From Acidimicrobiales bacterium (GTDB lineage Bacteria; Actinomycetota; Acidimicrobiia; Acidimicrobiales; MedAcidi-G1): 64,000 nucleotides of DNA. The stretch is taken from contig JAAZZG010000003.1 of assembly GCA_014237715.1 (NCBI GenBank), positions 1 to 64,000 of the forward strand, given 5' to 3'. Below the pieces are notes generated by a model that was given only the letters and a program-made list of their open reading frames with translations, searched no databases and was not told the DNA's origin. The position numbers and the translations under genes were made by a program. Position 1 is the first letter of the stretch; every line of letters begins with the position of its first letter. Below, piece after piece: positions 54,110-63,192 of this stretch.

Positions 54110-54888
54110 GCCTTCTCGAGATCAAGGACCTAAAGATCACCTTCGGTGGACTCGATGCCCTGTCGGGACTGAACTTCCACATCGACGAGGGCGAGATCGT
54201 CAGCGTGATCGGCCCCAACGGCGCCGGCAAGACGACCTTCTTTAACGCCATCTCCGGCCTGGTGACTCCCACTGAGGGCGACATCCTTTTCGAGAACGAG
54301 TCGATCGTGGGACTCGATCCCAGCACGGTGACATCACTCGGGATCGCCCGGACGTTCCAGAACGTTCGGTTGTTCCCCAACATGACCATCCTCGAAAACG
54401 TGATGGTGGCCCAGCACTGCCGGACCAGCCAACTGATCTACGGGGCGCTGCTCCAGACGAAGGCCTTCAAGCGCGAGGAGCGGGAGATCCGGGAGCGGGC
54501 CATCGAGGTCCTCGAGTTCTTCGGGCACCGCCTCGTCGGCTACCGGATGGACCAGCCGGCTTTCGCGCTGTCGTACGCCAACCGGCGCCGCCTCGAGATC
54601 GCACGTGCCATGGCCACCCAGCCTCGCCTACTACTGCTCGACGAACCGGTGGCCGGAATGAACCCGATAGAGACCGCGGAGTTGACCGCCCTGGTCGGCC
54701 GGCTCCGTACCGAGTGGGGCTTCACGATCATCATGATCGAACACGACATGAAGGTGGTACGTGACGTCTCGGACCGGGTCGTGGTTCTCGACCACGGGGT
54801 GCCCATTGCCCAGGGGTCCTACGACGAGGTGTCGACCAACCCGGACGTGGTGGAGGCCTATCTGGGCCGTCCCGTGGAGGCCAACTGA
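54106..54888 (+). CDS. livG: Branched-chain amino acid ABC transporter ATPase LivG
   Basis: A 260-residue ABC ATPase. Walker A is IGPNGAGKTTFFNAISG, Walker B RLLLLDEPVAGMNP, and the switch His is in IIMIEHDMKVV. The signature reads LSYANRRRLEIARAM where LivG proteins usually have LSYGQ, a two-residue change in the ATP-contacting loop. The C-terminal family extension is present (ISTNPDVVEAYLG-type end). ATGA overlap with livM and one-base overlap with livF indicate one operon. Confidence 0.92.
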   Translation: MSLLEIKDLKITFGGLDALSGLNFHIDEGEIVSVIGPNGAGKTTFFNAISGLVTPTEGDILFENESIVGLDPSTVTSLGIARTFQNVRLFPNMTILENVMVAQHCRTSQLIYGALLQTKAFKREEREIRERAIEVLEFFGHRLVGYRMDQPAFALSYANRRRLEIARAMATQPRLLLLDEPVAGMNPIETAELTALVGRLRTEWGFTIIMIEHDMKVVRDVSDRVVVLDHGVPIAQGSYDEVSTNPDVVEAYLGRPVEAN

Positions 54889-55631
54889 TGAGCGAGACCG
54901 CTTCCACCAACGGCGCCACGGCACTCCTCGAGTTCCGCCAGGTCAACACCCACTACGGCGCGGTCCACATCCTCAAGGACGTCGACCTGGCCATCTACCC
55001 GGGTGAGCTGGTCTGCCTGCTGGGCGGCAATGCCTCGGGCAAGTCCACGACGCTCAAGACCCTGCTGGGTATGGTCACGCCGACGTCGGGCGAGGTGGTG
55101 CTGGACGGCGAGGTCGTCAACGACAAGCCGACTAGCTACCGGGTCATCAACGGCATCACGATGGTTCCCGAGAACCGCCGGCTCTTCAAACGCCTGTCAG
55201 TCAAGGAGAACCTTGAGTTGGGGGCCTACCTCCGCAACGACAAGGACGGCATTGCCGAGGACCTCGAGAAGATCTACGACCTGTTCCCACGGGTCAAGGA
55301 GCGCCTCTCGCAGAAGTCCGGCACGTTGTCTGGCGGCGAGCAGCAGATGGTGGCCATCGGGCGTGCGCTCATGTCGCGCCCGCGGGTCCTACTCATGGAT
55401 GAGCCGTCGATGGGTCTGGCCCCGGCACTCGTCCAGCAGAACTTCGAGCTGATCCAACAGATCCACGCCGACGGTACGGCCATCTTCATGGTGGAGCAGA
55501 ACGCCAACATGGCGCTGTCAATCGCTGATCGGGGCTGGGTCCTCCAGACCGGCCGGGTGGTGCTCGATGACACTGCCGAGGCCCTGCTGGCCAACCCGGA
55601 ACTGCGGGCCTCCTACCTCGGTGAAGGCTGA
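54888..55631 (+). CDS. livF: Branched-chain amino acid ABC transporter ATPase LivF
   Basis: A 247-residue ABC ATPase. Walker A reads LLGGNASGKSTTLKTLLG (commonly GxNGAGKTT), signature LSGGEQQMVAIGRALMSRP, Walker B RVLLMDEPSMGLAP, and the switch His is replaced by Gln in IFMVEQNANMAL, as is normal for LivF. ATG at 54888 overlaps the livG stop by one base. It ends the operon; no periplasmic-type binding protein gene is adjacent. Confidence 0.92.
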   Translation: MSETASTNGATALLEFRQVNTHYGAVHILKDVDLAIYPGELVCLLGGNASGKSTTLKTLLGMVTPTSGEVVLDGEVVNDKPTSYRVINGITMVPENRRLFKRLSVKENLELGAYLRNDKDGIAEDLEKIYDLFPRVKERLSQKSGTLSGGEQQMVAIGRALMSRPRVLLMDEPSMGLAPALVQQNFELIQQIHADGTAIFMVEQNANMALSIADRGWVLQTGRVVLDDTAEALLANPELRASYLGEG

Positions 55632-55739
55632 GATTCAGCTCCGTTGACCCCCGTGCCCCACAGAGACCGTTAGAGGAATGCTTGATCAAGGCGGCTCTTG
55701 TGGACGGCTGGATCCGATGCCTACCCGAAAGCCACTGCT

Positions 55740-56792
55740 GTGAGTTCTGTTGTGACCGGCCTGGCCCGGCGACCTCTTACCGTGATTGCCGAACAGGCTT
55801 CGACTGTCGAAGCCGTCTGGGACGACGAGCGACCCATCGTGAGTCCCGAGGCACTTGGTGAACTGCTCGGCTGGGAGTGGCATGCAGAAGGCCTATGCCG
55901 TGAGACGGTTTGTGTCCCTGTCGCCGATCGTTCCCAGGTTGAACACGATGAAGGTATCGACATTTTGGCTGTCGCCAAGATCTTGAATCGGCCGGCTGTA
56001 ATAGACGCGGACGCCGGGTTACTGGTTGTCGGACAGCCCGCAGGTGACCGATTCGAAGCCCTTCACGGCCGCAGGGCCCCCGACTTCACACTCCCTGACC
56101 TGAACGGGTCACCGAAATCCTTTTCCGACTGGGCAGGCCGTAAACGGCTCTTGGTGGCCTTCGCCAGCTGGTGAGGGTGCGCTTTTGACCTGCCCGGGTG
56201 GCAGGCGCTGCAAGACGAACTAGGCGACACAGGTTTTACTGTTATTGCGGTAGCTATTGACGAAAATGTCGACGCCCTCCAAGAATTTGCTAAAGAGGTT
56301 TCCTACCCGGTGCTGGTCGACGCCGATCATCACCTCACCGAGTTGTACGCAATCAGCAACGTGCCAACTGTCATCTGGGTGGACGAAGAGGATCGAATCG
56401 TCAGGCCCAACGCGGCAGAGGTCGGTACCGACACCTTCTCTGAGTTCACCGGTGTGCACTGTGAGGGCCATCTCGAACTCGTACGAGCCTGGGTCGGTGA
56501 CGGCCAGGTTCCCGAAGATGCGAGCCATACCGTGGCCGATCTGACCGTCGACGAGGTGGAAGCCCGACTCCACTTCAGGCTCGCCGCGCACGCACGCCGA
56601 GCCGGCCTATCCGATGTTGCTGACTCCCACTTTGATCAGGCAGCCGAACTAACCCCTCTTGATTTCACGGTGGTGCGAGCAGCCATGCCTCTTCGCGGCG
56701 AAAACCCGTTCGGTCAAGAGTTCTTCGATCTCTACGGCGCGTACCGGGAAGCCGGATCGCCGTACCACGGAATCCCCCGAACCTCCGGCTGA
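55740..56792 (+). CDS. Putative selenoprotein: redoxin-domain protein with in-frame TGA (Sec145)
   Basis: A 350-codon gene, GTG start at 55740, read through one TGA at 56172-56174. Residues about 115-250 form a thioredoxin/AhpC-like domain: APDFTLPDLNGSPKSFSD, LLVAFASW-Sec-GCAFDLPGWQAL, TVIAVAIDENVDALQEF, and NVPTVIWVDEEDRIVRPNAAEV with the cis-Pro. Cysteine homologues I remember have ASWCGC at this point, so the TGA replaces the first redox-active Cys. Frame and similarity continue without change on both sides, and a SECIS-like hairpin follows. The C-terminal part (LHFRLAAHARRAG) is helical. An inactivated gene or a sequence error is the alternative. It is nine bases ahead of the next gene. 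Confidence 0.78.
56175..56211 (+). promoter_or_regulatory. Candidate bacterial SECIS element
   Basis: Directly after the TGA, CCTGCC (56189-56194) pairs perfectly with GGCAGG (56200-56205) around a five-base loop CGGGT. Flanking GCG (56179-56181) can pair with CGC (56206-56208) across an internal bulge. The apical loop with G-G-U lies about 21-25 bases after the TGA, the spacing and loop type expected for SelB-binding bacterial SECIS hairpins inside the coding region. Confidence 0.68.
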
Positions 56793-56800
56793 GGTCAGTT

Positions 56801-57877
56801 GTGGCGCTCAAGGTGGTGGTGTGGGGTACCGGAAATGTGGGCCGGCCAGCGATTCGGGCCGTGGTCGCACACCACGGGTTGGAACTGGTCGGCGTGATCG
56901 TTGCCGACCCTGACAAGGTTGGTGTCGACGCCGGTGTCCTAGCTGGGATCGGGACCTTGGGGATCCAGGCAACCGACGAGGTTTGGATTGCTGAGGCTGA
57001 CGACGTTGACGCAGTGGTCTACGCCGTGAACGCCGACTTTCGCCCCGAAGCGTCCCTGGAGGAGGTGGAACGGGTGCTTGCCTCCGGCACCGACGTCGTC
57101 TCGACGGCATTCCATGGTTTGCTCCATCCACCGTCGGCGCCGGAACCACTCCGGTCTCGTGTGGTCAGGGCCTGCATTGAAGGCGACAGCTCGATCTTGG
57201 TGTCGGGCATCGACCCTGGCTGGGTTCTTGACATCCTGCCGCTACTCCTGACCGGGGTTTGTGCCGACATCACGGAAGTACGGGCCCAAGAGGTCGCCAA
57301 CTACACCGGTTATGACCAGCCTCAGGCGGTTCGGGACCTCTGCGGCTTCGGCCACCCGCTCGACTACCCAACTCCCATATTGAGCGAATACGGGCTAATG
57401 ACAGTCTGGGCCCCAATGATCCGGGTATTGGCCGATGGCCTAGACCTGAAGCTGGACTCGATAACCACTGACACCGACCGTCGAGCACTCGAACGAACCG
57501 TGCACGTGGACGGAATGGGTGAGTTTGAAGCTGGGACACAGGGCGCTTTTCGGTTCGAGGTGAACGGAGTCATAGGCGGACGGCCGGTTCTAGTAGCGGA
57601 GCACGTAACCAGGATCGACGACAGTTGTGCACCTGACTGGCCTCAGTCCAGTGTCGATGGTGGACTTCACCGAGTCGTGATCACCGGTAGGCCGAATCTC
57701 GCCGTCTCGGTCCACGGTGAAGATGCGTCAGATCCGGGTGCAGCAGCCGGAGGCAACACTCTGGCTGCCAACCGAATCGTCAACGCGATTCCGGCAGTAT
57801 GCGAAGGGGAGCCGGGGCCGATCCATCCCCTTGCTCTTCCGTCAATCGTCGGCTCCAGCCAACTTCGCCTGTCTTGA
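56801..57877 (+). CDS. Dihydrodipicolinate-reductase-like NAD(P)-dependent dehydrogenase
   Basis: A 358-residue Rossmann-fold protein, GTG start at 56801. It begins KVVVWGTGNVGRPAIRAVVAHH, a dinucleotide-binding GxGxxG, and has DVVSTAFHGLLHPPSAP, SGIDPGWVLDILPLLLTG and QEVANYTGYDQPQAVRDLCGFG. These fit the broad group annotated dihydrodipicolinate reductase-like or 2,4-diaminopentanoate dehydrogenase-like. No reaction can be assigned. It is probably co-transcribed with the putative selenoprotein gene. Confidence 0.75.
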   Translation: MALKVVVWGTGNVGRPAIRAVVAHHGLELVGVIVADPDKVGVDAGVLAGIGTLGIQATDEVWIAEADDVDAVVYAVNADFRPEASLEEVERVLASGTDVVSTAFHGLLHPPSAPEPLRSRVVRACIEGDSSILVSGIDPGWVLDILPLLLTGVCADITEVRAQEVANYTGYDQPQAVRDLCGFGHPLDYPTPILSEYGLMTVWAPMIRVLADGLDLKLDSITTDTDRRALERTVHVDGMGEFEAGTQGAFRFEVNGVIGGRPVLVAEHVTRIDDSCAPDWPQSSVDGGLHRVVITGRPNLAVSVHGEDASDPGAAAGGNTLAANRIVNAIPAVCEGEPGPIHPLALPSIVGSSQLRLS

Positions 57878-58191
57878 CCGGCCGGTTTGACTGACGGCCT
57901 AAGACAGCGACCCGTCGATGTCGGCTGGCTTGGTTGATGTAGCCAAGTTGGCAAAAGAGATCTCGATGCTGCGTCGCACGGCTTCTGATTCAGTCGTCTG
58001 GTCGCGGCGGAGGAACTAAATTTTGAAGCGATCGTCATCGAGTCGTCTGTTGCTGCGGCTTCAACGAATAGGGGATCGTTGAGCACGCGATCTCATTCGT
58101 ATTCCATGAGATTGAAGACAAGATGGGATTTGCCAGTGCCCTCGACCTCAACAGGGTTGCATCGGGTGGTCTAGTCCGGCTGCAGTCGGGC
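57878..58191. other. Intergenic stretch, possibly decayed coding sequence
   Basis: About 310 bases, AT-richer than the surroundings, between convergent genes. Plus-strand fragments in different frames read VDVAKLAKEISMLRRTASDS, then VAAEELNFEAIVIESS, then AISFVFHEIEDKMGFASALD. They look protein-like and could be one small gene broken by frameshifts, but I recognise no family. No terminator hairpin or RNA gene was seen. Confidence 0.3.
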
Positions 58192-59412
58192 TTAGATGAT
58201 GGCTTTTTCTAGAAAGGGTTTTCCGGCCACGATGCGGTCGTGGCCCATCTGCGACAGGTCGATGGTGCGGTACTCGTTGTAGGTAATGAGTTCGTTGAGT
58301 GCCCGGCCCACCCCGGCGCTCTGCTGAAGGCCGTGGCCGCTGAACCCGTTGCAGAAGTAGAAGTTGGGCACCGCTCCGGCTGGACCGACCACGGCGTTGT
58401 GGTCCAGCGTGTTGTAGGCGTAGTGCCCGACCCACCGGTGGGTCACCCCAATGCGCTCAAAGGCCGGGATCCGGTGCACCAGGGCCGGCCAGATATGGTC
58501 CTCCCATTCAGCCTCGCGGACGGCGAAGTCCTCCGGGTCCACCGCGATGTCGTCGACGGGTGGCATGCCGGCCAGGTAGTGGGGCGGCTCGGTCCGTACG
58601 TGCATCCCGGTGGTGTCGATGGTCAACGGCAGGGTGGGGCCGTCCAGTGGGGTTCGGCAGTCGAACACCCAGGCACCCCGGATCCGGGGCTCGACGGGTA
58701 GAGGAAGGTCGACCAGGTCGGCCATCCAACGGGCCCTCGGGCCGGTGCAGTTGACCACGCGGTCGCAGGCCACCACGGCTCCCGAGGCCATCTCCACGTG
58801 GGTTACCCGGTCGCGGGCCGGGGTGGTACGTAGTCCAATGACCCGGTCGGTGGCGTACTCCACGCCATTGTGTCGGGCTCGCTGCTGGAAGCCCCGCATC
58901 AACGAGTAGGCGTCTAGCGTGCCCTCGTTGCGGAGGCCGAGGCTGGCACCGGCCAGATCGTCGATGTGCATGTATCCAAACCGGTCGGCCAACTCCCCGG
59001 GTGACAGCAGGGCCACTTCGGCTCCGCATGAACGTTGTGCCTCATGGTTCTCTCGCAGCACGTCCATGCCGTCGTCGGTGGCCAAAAACAGGTATCCGGT
59101 GTCCCGGAACCCGAGGTCCGGGGACTCGCCGTCCACCTGGACGTGTTGGTGGAACTCGGCGATGAACTCGGTAGCGAACATCGATAGGCGAATGTTGACT
59201 GGCTCGGAGAACTGGTGTCGGACGCTGGCCTCCGACAGCGTGGTGGAGGCCCGTTCGTAGGTGGAGTCCATCTCTACGACCAGCACAGTCCCGTCGTAGT
59301 CGGGATTCTCCGAGAGCCAATAGGCCAGTGAGCTACCCATGACGGCACCGCCCACGATCACCGTGTCGTAGGCGGTTTCACGTGGTCCTCCGCCGCGACC
59401 GGTCCCGGTCAC
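58192..59412 (-). CDS. FAD-dependent amino-acid/sarcosine-oxidase-like oxidoreductase
   Basis: A 406-residue DAO-family flavoenzyme. The N-terminal TVIVGGAVMGSSLAYWLSE binds FAD and VVEMDSTYERASTTLSEASVRHQFS follows, in part, with the usual substrate-side residues. VVNCTGPRARWM, HRWVGHYAYNTLDHNAVVGPAG and YFCNGFSGHGLQQSAGVGRALNEL are typical of sarcosine/dimethylglycine dehydrogenase and FOXRED1-like proteins. It probably oxidises a secondary amine or amino acid. GTG at 59412 overlaps the hyuB stop, so it is the last gene of the hyuA-hyuB operon. Confidence 0.85.
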   Translation of the reverse strand: MTGTGRGGGPRETAYDTVIVGGAVMGSSLAYWLSENPDYDGTVLVVEMDSTYERASTTLSEASVRHQFSEPVNIRLSMFATEFIAEFHQHVQVDGESPDLGFRDTGYLFLATDDGMDVLRENHEAQRSCGAEVALLSPGELADRFGYMHIDDLAGASLGLRNEGTLDAYSLMRGFQQRARHNGVEYATDRVIGLRTTPARDRVTHVEMASGAVVACDRVVNCTGPRARWMADLVDLPLPVEPRIRGAWVFDCRTPLDGPTLPLTIDTTGMHVRTEPPHYLAGMPPVDDIAVDPEDFAVREAEWEDHIWPALVHRIPAFERIGVTHRWVGHYAYNTLDHNAVVGPAGAVPNFYFCNGFSGHGLQQSAGVGRALNELITYNEYRTIDLSQMGHDRIVAGKPFLEKAII

Positions 59413-61013
59413 GTCACGTAGCCCTGCATCCGGTCGTCGTCGATGGCGTCGGGATCGCGTTCGGATGGGTCGCCGAGGCCGCCGCCTCCCGGCAGTTCCA
59501 GCACCAGCGTTCGGCCTGGTGGCACAGGCTGCTTACCCTTGGCGTCAAACGGTGTGTCGTCGTCGAGGTGTACGCCACCCGGTGCCCCATCGGAGCCGCC
59601 GCGGCGACCCCGAGCCGGGTTGGCGACCCGGTCGAACATGCATGACACGGAGATGTCGTAGCCGGCGGCCGGCCCGATCTCGATGACCTGCCCCAGGCCG
59701 CCCCGTTGGCGACCCTCGCCTCCGGAGTTGGGTCGCAGCTCCTTGCGCCATACCACGACCGGACCGGACTGTTCGGTGGCTTCGGCGGGCATGGTCCGCA
59801 CTCCACTGGGAAACGCCGTGGCGCTGATGCCGTCCAGCGTGGGTCGAGCCCCCGTGCCGCCGCTGTTGAACATCAGCACCTCTCGGGGCGGTAGGCCCGA
59901 CGACGGGTCCGAAGCCCGGGCACTCACCTGGAAGTTCCAGAGGGCTCCGGCGCCCTCGGCGGGGACCACGTCGGGCAGGGCACTGGAAATTGCCCCCAGG
60001 CAGAGGTCGGTGACGAAGTGCCCGATGACGTGGCGCACCGCCACCGGTTCGGGATGCTTGGCGTTCAGGATGCAGCCCTCGGGGGCACTCACGGTGAAGG
60101 CGGCCAGCGATGCCCAGTTGGATGGCATCTCGGGGGCGAGGGCAACCAGCATGGCGTAGGAGAAGTAGGCGTGGGCGTACGTCAACGGCACGTTCACGCC
60201 GTGGGCACAGGTTGGCGACGTTCCCGCGAAGTCGGCGTGCACTTCGCTGCCCTCCGCCGTCAACGTCACCGCCAGGTCGATCGAGTCGTTGTAGCCGTCG
60301 ACCCGCATCACATTGGTGTACGTCCCGGCTGGGAGGTCGGCGAGCCGTTCCCGGGTGGCCGTGGCTGTGCGGTCAAAGACGAAGGACGCCAGCTCCTCGA
60401 GGTCGTCAATGGCGAATTCGTCGAGCATGGCGTGTAGTCGTCGGGCTCCCGTGTCGTTGCAGCCGGACAGCGAGTACAGGTCGCCGACCACCTGCCCGGC
60501 CTCGCGCACGTTGTGGCGCACGATGTTCAACAGGTCCTCGTTGACCACGCCTCGCTCGGCGAACTTCATGATGGGGACGAACAGTCCCTCCTCGTAGACC
60601 TCGGTGGCGTCGGGGCCGTAGCCCCTGCCCCCCACATCGACCACGTGGGCCGTGCAGGCGAAGTAGCCGATGAGGGCGCCGGCCCGGAACACCGGGTCCA
60701 CGACGGTGAAGTCATGGAGGTGGCCGGTGCCCTTCCACGGGTCGTTGGTGACGTACGAGTCGCCCTCGTAGATGCGATGCGGGCCGATGTCCTCGATGAA
60801 GTTGGCCACTGCGGCGGCCATCGTGTTGACGTGGCCGGGCGTGCCGGTCACCGCCTGGGCGATCATCCGGCCCTGCACGTCGTAGACGCCGGCTGACAGG
60901 TCGCCCGCCTCTCGCACGCTGGTCGAAAACGCGGTCCGCACCAGCGCTAGGGCCTGTTCTTCGACAATGGAGATGAGGCGGTTCCACATGACCTGATGGC
61001 GAAGCTCACTCAT
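59409..61013 (-). CDS. hyuB: Hydantoinase B / oxoprolinase family protein
   Basis: A 534-residue subunit of an ATP-dependent N-methylhydantoinase/oxoprolinase/acetone-carboxylase-type enzyme. It has MWNRLISIVEEQALALVRTAFS, REAGDLSAGVYDVQGRMIAQ, DSYVTNDPWKGTGHLHDFTVV and the C-terminal GGGEGRQRGGLGQVIEIGP-like PNSGGEGRQRGGLGQVIEI. It requires HyuA, whose gene overlaps its start by four bases (ATGA). The true substrate among hydantoins, oxoproline and ketones is undetermined. Confidence 0.9.
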   Translation of the reverse strand: MSELRHQVMWNRLISIVEEQALALVRTAFSTSVREAGDLSAGVYDVQGRMIAQAVTGTPGHVNTMAAAVANFIEDIGPHRIYEGDSYVTNDPWKGTGHLHDFTVVDPVFRAGALIGYFACTAHVVDVGGRGYGPDATEVYEEGLFVPIMKFAERGVVNEDLLNIVRHNVREAGQVVGDLYSLSGCNDTGARRLHAMLDEFAIDDLEELASFVFDRTATATRERLADLPAGTYTNVMRVDGYNDSIDLAVTLTAEGSEVHADFAGTSPTCAHGVNVPLTYAHAYFSYAMLVALAPEMPSNWASLAAFTVSAPEGCILNAKHPEPVAVRHVIGHFVTDLCLGAISSALPDVVPAEGAGALWNFQVSARASDPSSGLPPREVLMFNSGGTGARPTLDGISATAFPSGVRTMPAEATEQSGPVVVWRKELRPNSGGEGRQRGGLGQVIEIGPAAGYDISVSCMFDRVANPARGRRGGSDGAPGGVHLDDDTPFDAKGKQPVPPGRTLVLELPGGGGLGDPSERDPDAIDDDRMQGYVT

Positions 61014-63169
61014 GGCGTGACCTCCCCGCTCCGAGGAGTCGTCCGTGTCACCAGCAGGCAGCCGTCCGGCTGCATGACGGCCTGCTGGCGCGATGACAGC
61101 AGCGTCGTGGTCTGGGTTTCGACGATGACGGCCGGACCGACCAGCCGATCGCCAGCGGCCAGGGCGTCGCGTTCGACGACGCCTGCCTGCTGGGTGGTGC
61201 CGGTGGCCGTGTCGTGGATGGGTCGGGTGCGGTCCGGGGTGATCTCCCGGACTGCGCCCATCCGCTCAACATGGTTGACCTGGGGTCGCGGGGTGGACAC
61301 CCGGACCGACCAGCCGATGGCTTCGACGGCCAGGCCGGCAATGGCCCGACCGAAGAACTCCTCGTAGGCCTTCTCGAACCGATTGGCCAGTAGTTCGCCG
61401 CCCACTGCGTCGAATGGGGCGGCGTCGACGGGCACGGGGATCTCCCATCCCTGCCCTGCGTAGCGCATGTAGGCCCACCGCTCGGTTTCAAGCGTCACGT
61501 CGGCGACCGAGGCTCCGGTCGAGGCCAGCGCCTCGGACACGAAGGCGGTGGCCTCGTCGGCCAGGTCCACCAACATGGCGTTGACGGCTGCCGGATCGAA
61601 CTGATCGATGGTGGCGTGATGGCTGCGTAGGGCCTCGTAGGCGAACGGGGCTCGTAGGAAGCCGATGGCCGACCCCACGCTGGCGCCCGGCGGCACCAGT
61701 AGTTCGTCCACGTCGAGCTTTTCGCAGAGCCGTCCGGCGTGCAGGGGAGCCCCGCCGCCGAAGGCGATCACGGTGAAGGCGGCAACGTCCTTGCCGTTTT
61801 CGACGGCGTGCACGCGGGCTGCGTTGGCCATGTTCTCGTCGACGACCTCGGCCACGCCGGCGGCCGCCGTTTCGGCGTCCATGGCCAGTGCGGAGCCGAC
61901 CGTGCGATTCAGCGCGTCACGGGCTGCCTCGTCGTCCAGGTCGATGCCGGGAGCCCCGAACGTGTCGGCCGACAGGCGACCTAGCACCAGGTTGGCATCG
62001 CTGACCGTAGGTTCCACGCCGCCCAGCCCGTAGGCCGCCGGCCCGGGCTCCGATCCCGCGCTGAGTGGCCCCACCCGGATCTGGCCCAGTGCGTCGACCG
62101 TGGCGATCGACCCGCCGCCGGCCCCGATCTCGATCATCTCGATGACGGGGATGGAGATGGGCATGCCACTGCCCTTGGTGAAGCGGTGGGTACGGGCCAC
62201 TTCGAACGTCTTGGCTGTGCGGGGCATCTGGCTTTCGATCAGGCAGATCTTTGCTGTGGTCCCACCCATGTCGTACGACAGCACCCGATCGAGGCCGTGT
62301 CGGGCTGCGATGTCCGCTGCGAAGATCGCTCCACCGGCCGGGCCGGATTCCACGAGCCGGACAGGGAATCGGGCTGCCCCGTCCACGTTGATGAGTCCGC
62401 CGCCCGAGTGGATGAGGTACACGGGGCACGTGGCGCCTGTCTCGAGCAGTTGGGCTTCGAGGTTTCGCAGGTAGGTGGCGATGAGTGGCTGCACGTAGGC
62501 GTTGGCGCACACCGTGTTGAACCGCTCGAACTCCCGCATCTGGGGGGCAACCTCCGACGAGATCGACACCGGCACGTCGGGGAGGCGTTCCGTCAGAAGG
62601 TCGCGGAAGCGGCGCTCATGGCTGCCGTCCACGTAGGCGTGGATGAAGCCGACGGCGATGGCCTCGTAGGCCTCGTCGTCGGGACGGTCGGCCAGCACTT
62701 CGATCAGCGCCCGCGCCTCGTCCTCGTCGAATGGGCGGAGCACCGTCCCGTCTGCTGCGATGCGTTCCCGTAGGACATGGCGGTCCCGGCGCTCGATGAG
62801 TGCGGCGGGTAGCACGAGGTTCAGGTCGTACTGCTCGAATCGACTCTCGGTGCGCATTTCGATGGTGTCGCGGAAGCCGTCGGTGGTGACCAGCGCCGTG
62901 CGGGCCCCGGTGCGGCCGATCAGGGCGTTGGTGGCAAGTGTCGTCCCGTGGATGAAGGTGTCCAGGTCGGCGAGGTCGGCGCCCGCTTCGGCCACCACAG
63001 TGGCCACGCCGTCGAGGATGCCCCGCTCCGGGGCGTCATAGGTGGTGAGGACCTTGGTGGAGAACATCCGTCCCTCGGACCCGCCGCCCTGTTCCTCCTC
63101 CCGGTCCAGTTCAAGTACGACGTCGGTAAACGTTCCCCCGACGTCGGCGCCGATCCGCATGCTTCCCAT
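61010..63169 (-). CDS. hyuA: Hydantoinase A / oxoprolinase family protein
   Basis: A 719-residue ATP-binding subunit. The N-terminus MRIGADVGGTFTDVVLELDRE has the ASKHA-type phosphate loop; DTFIHGTTLATNALIGRTGA, LSYDMGGTTAKICLIE, EIGAGGGSIATVDALGQIRVGP, GSEPGPAAYGLGG and FGGGAPLHAGRLCEKL are family hallmarks. With HyuB it would hydrolyse a cyclic amide using ATP. ATG at 63169 has GAGG 8 or so bases upstream of a nearby ATG; MRIG at 63160 is an alternative start. It lies 23 bases after the SDR gene. Confidence 0.92.
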   Translation of the reverse strand: MGSMRIGADVGGTFTDVVLELDREEEQGGGSEGRMFSTKVLTTYDAPERGILDGVATVVAEAGADLADLDTFIHGTTLATNALIGRTGARTALVTTDGFRDTIEMRTESRFEQYDLNLVLPAALIERRDRHVLRERIAADGTVLRPFDEDEARALIEVLADRPDDEAYEAIAVGFIHAYVDGSHERRFRDLLTERLPDVPVSISSEVAPQMREFERFNTVCANAYVQPLIATYLRNLEAQLLETGATCPVYLIHSGGGLINVDGAARFPVRLVESGPAGGAIFAADIAARHGLDRVLSYDMGGTTAKICLIESQMPRTAKTFEVARTHRFTKGSGMPISIPVIEMIEIGAGGGSIATVDALGQIRVGPLSAGSEPGPAAYGLGGVEPTVSDANLVLGRLSADTFGAPGIDLDDEAARDALNRTVGSALAMDAETAAAGVAEVVDENMANAARVHAVENGKDVAAFTVIAFGGGAPLHAGRLCEKLDVDELLVPPGASVGSAIGFLRAPFAYEALRSHHATIDQFDPAAVNAMLVDLADEATAFVSEALASTGASVADVTLETERWAYMRYAGQGWEIPVPVDAAPFDAVGGELLANRFEKAYEEFFGRAIAGLAVEAIGWSVRVSTPRPQVNHVERMGAVREITPDRTRPIHDTATGTTQQAGVVERDALAAGDRLVGPAVIVETQTTTLLSSRQQAVMQPDGCLLVTRTTPRSGEVTP

Positions 63170-63192
63170 CAGTGCTGCCTCATCTGGGTCGC

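Noticed and set aside
56172-56174. Reading the TGA as an ordinary stop giving a 144-residue truncated protein and a separate downstream gene
   Set aside because: The thioredoxin-like domain would be cut at its active site, the downstream part has no start codon near the junction, and a SECIS-like hairpin follows. Pseudogene or sequence error remains the main alternative.
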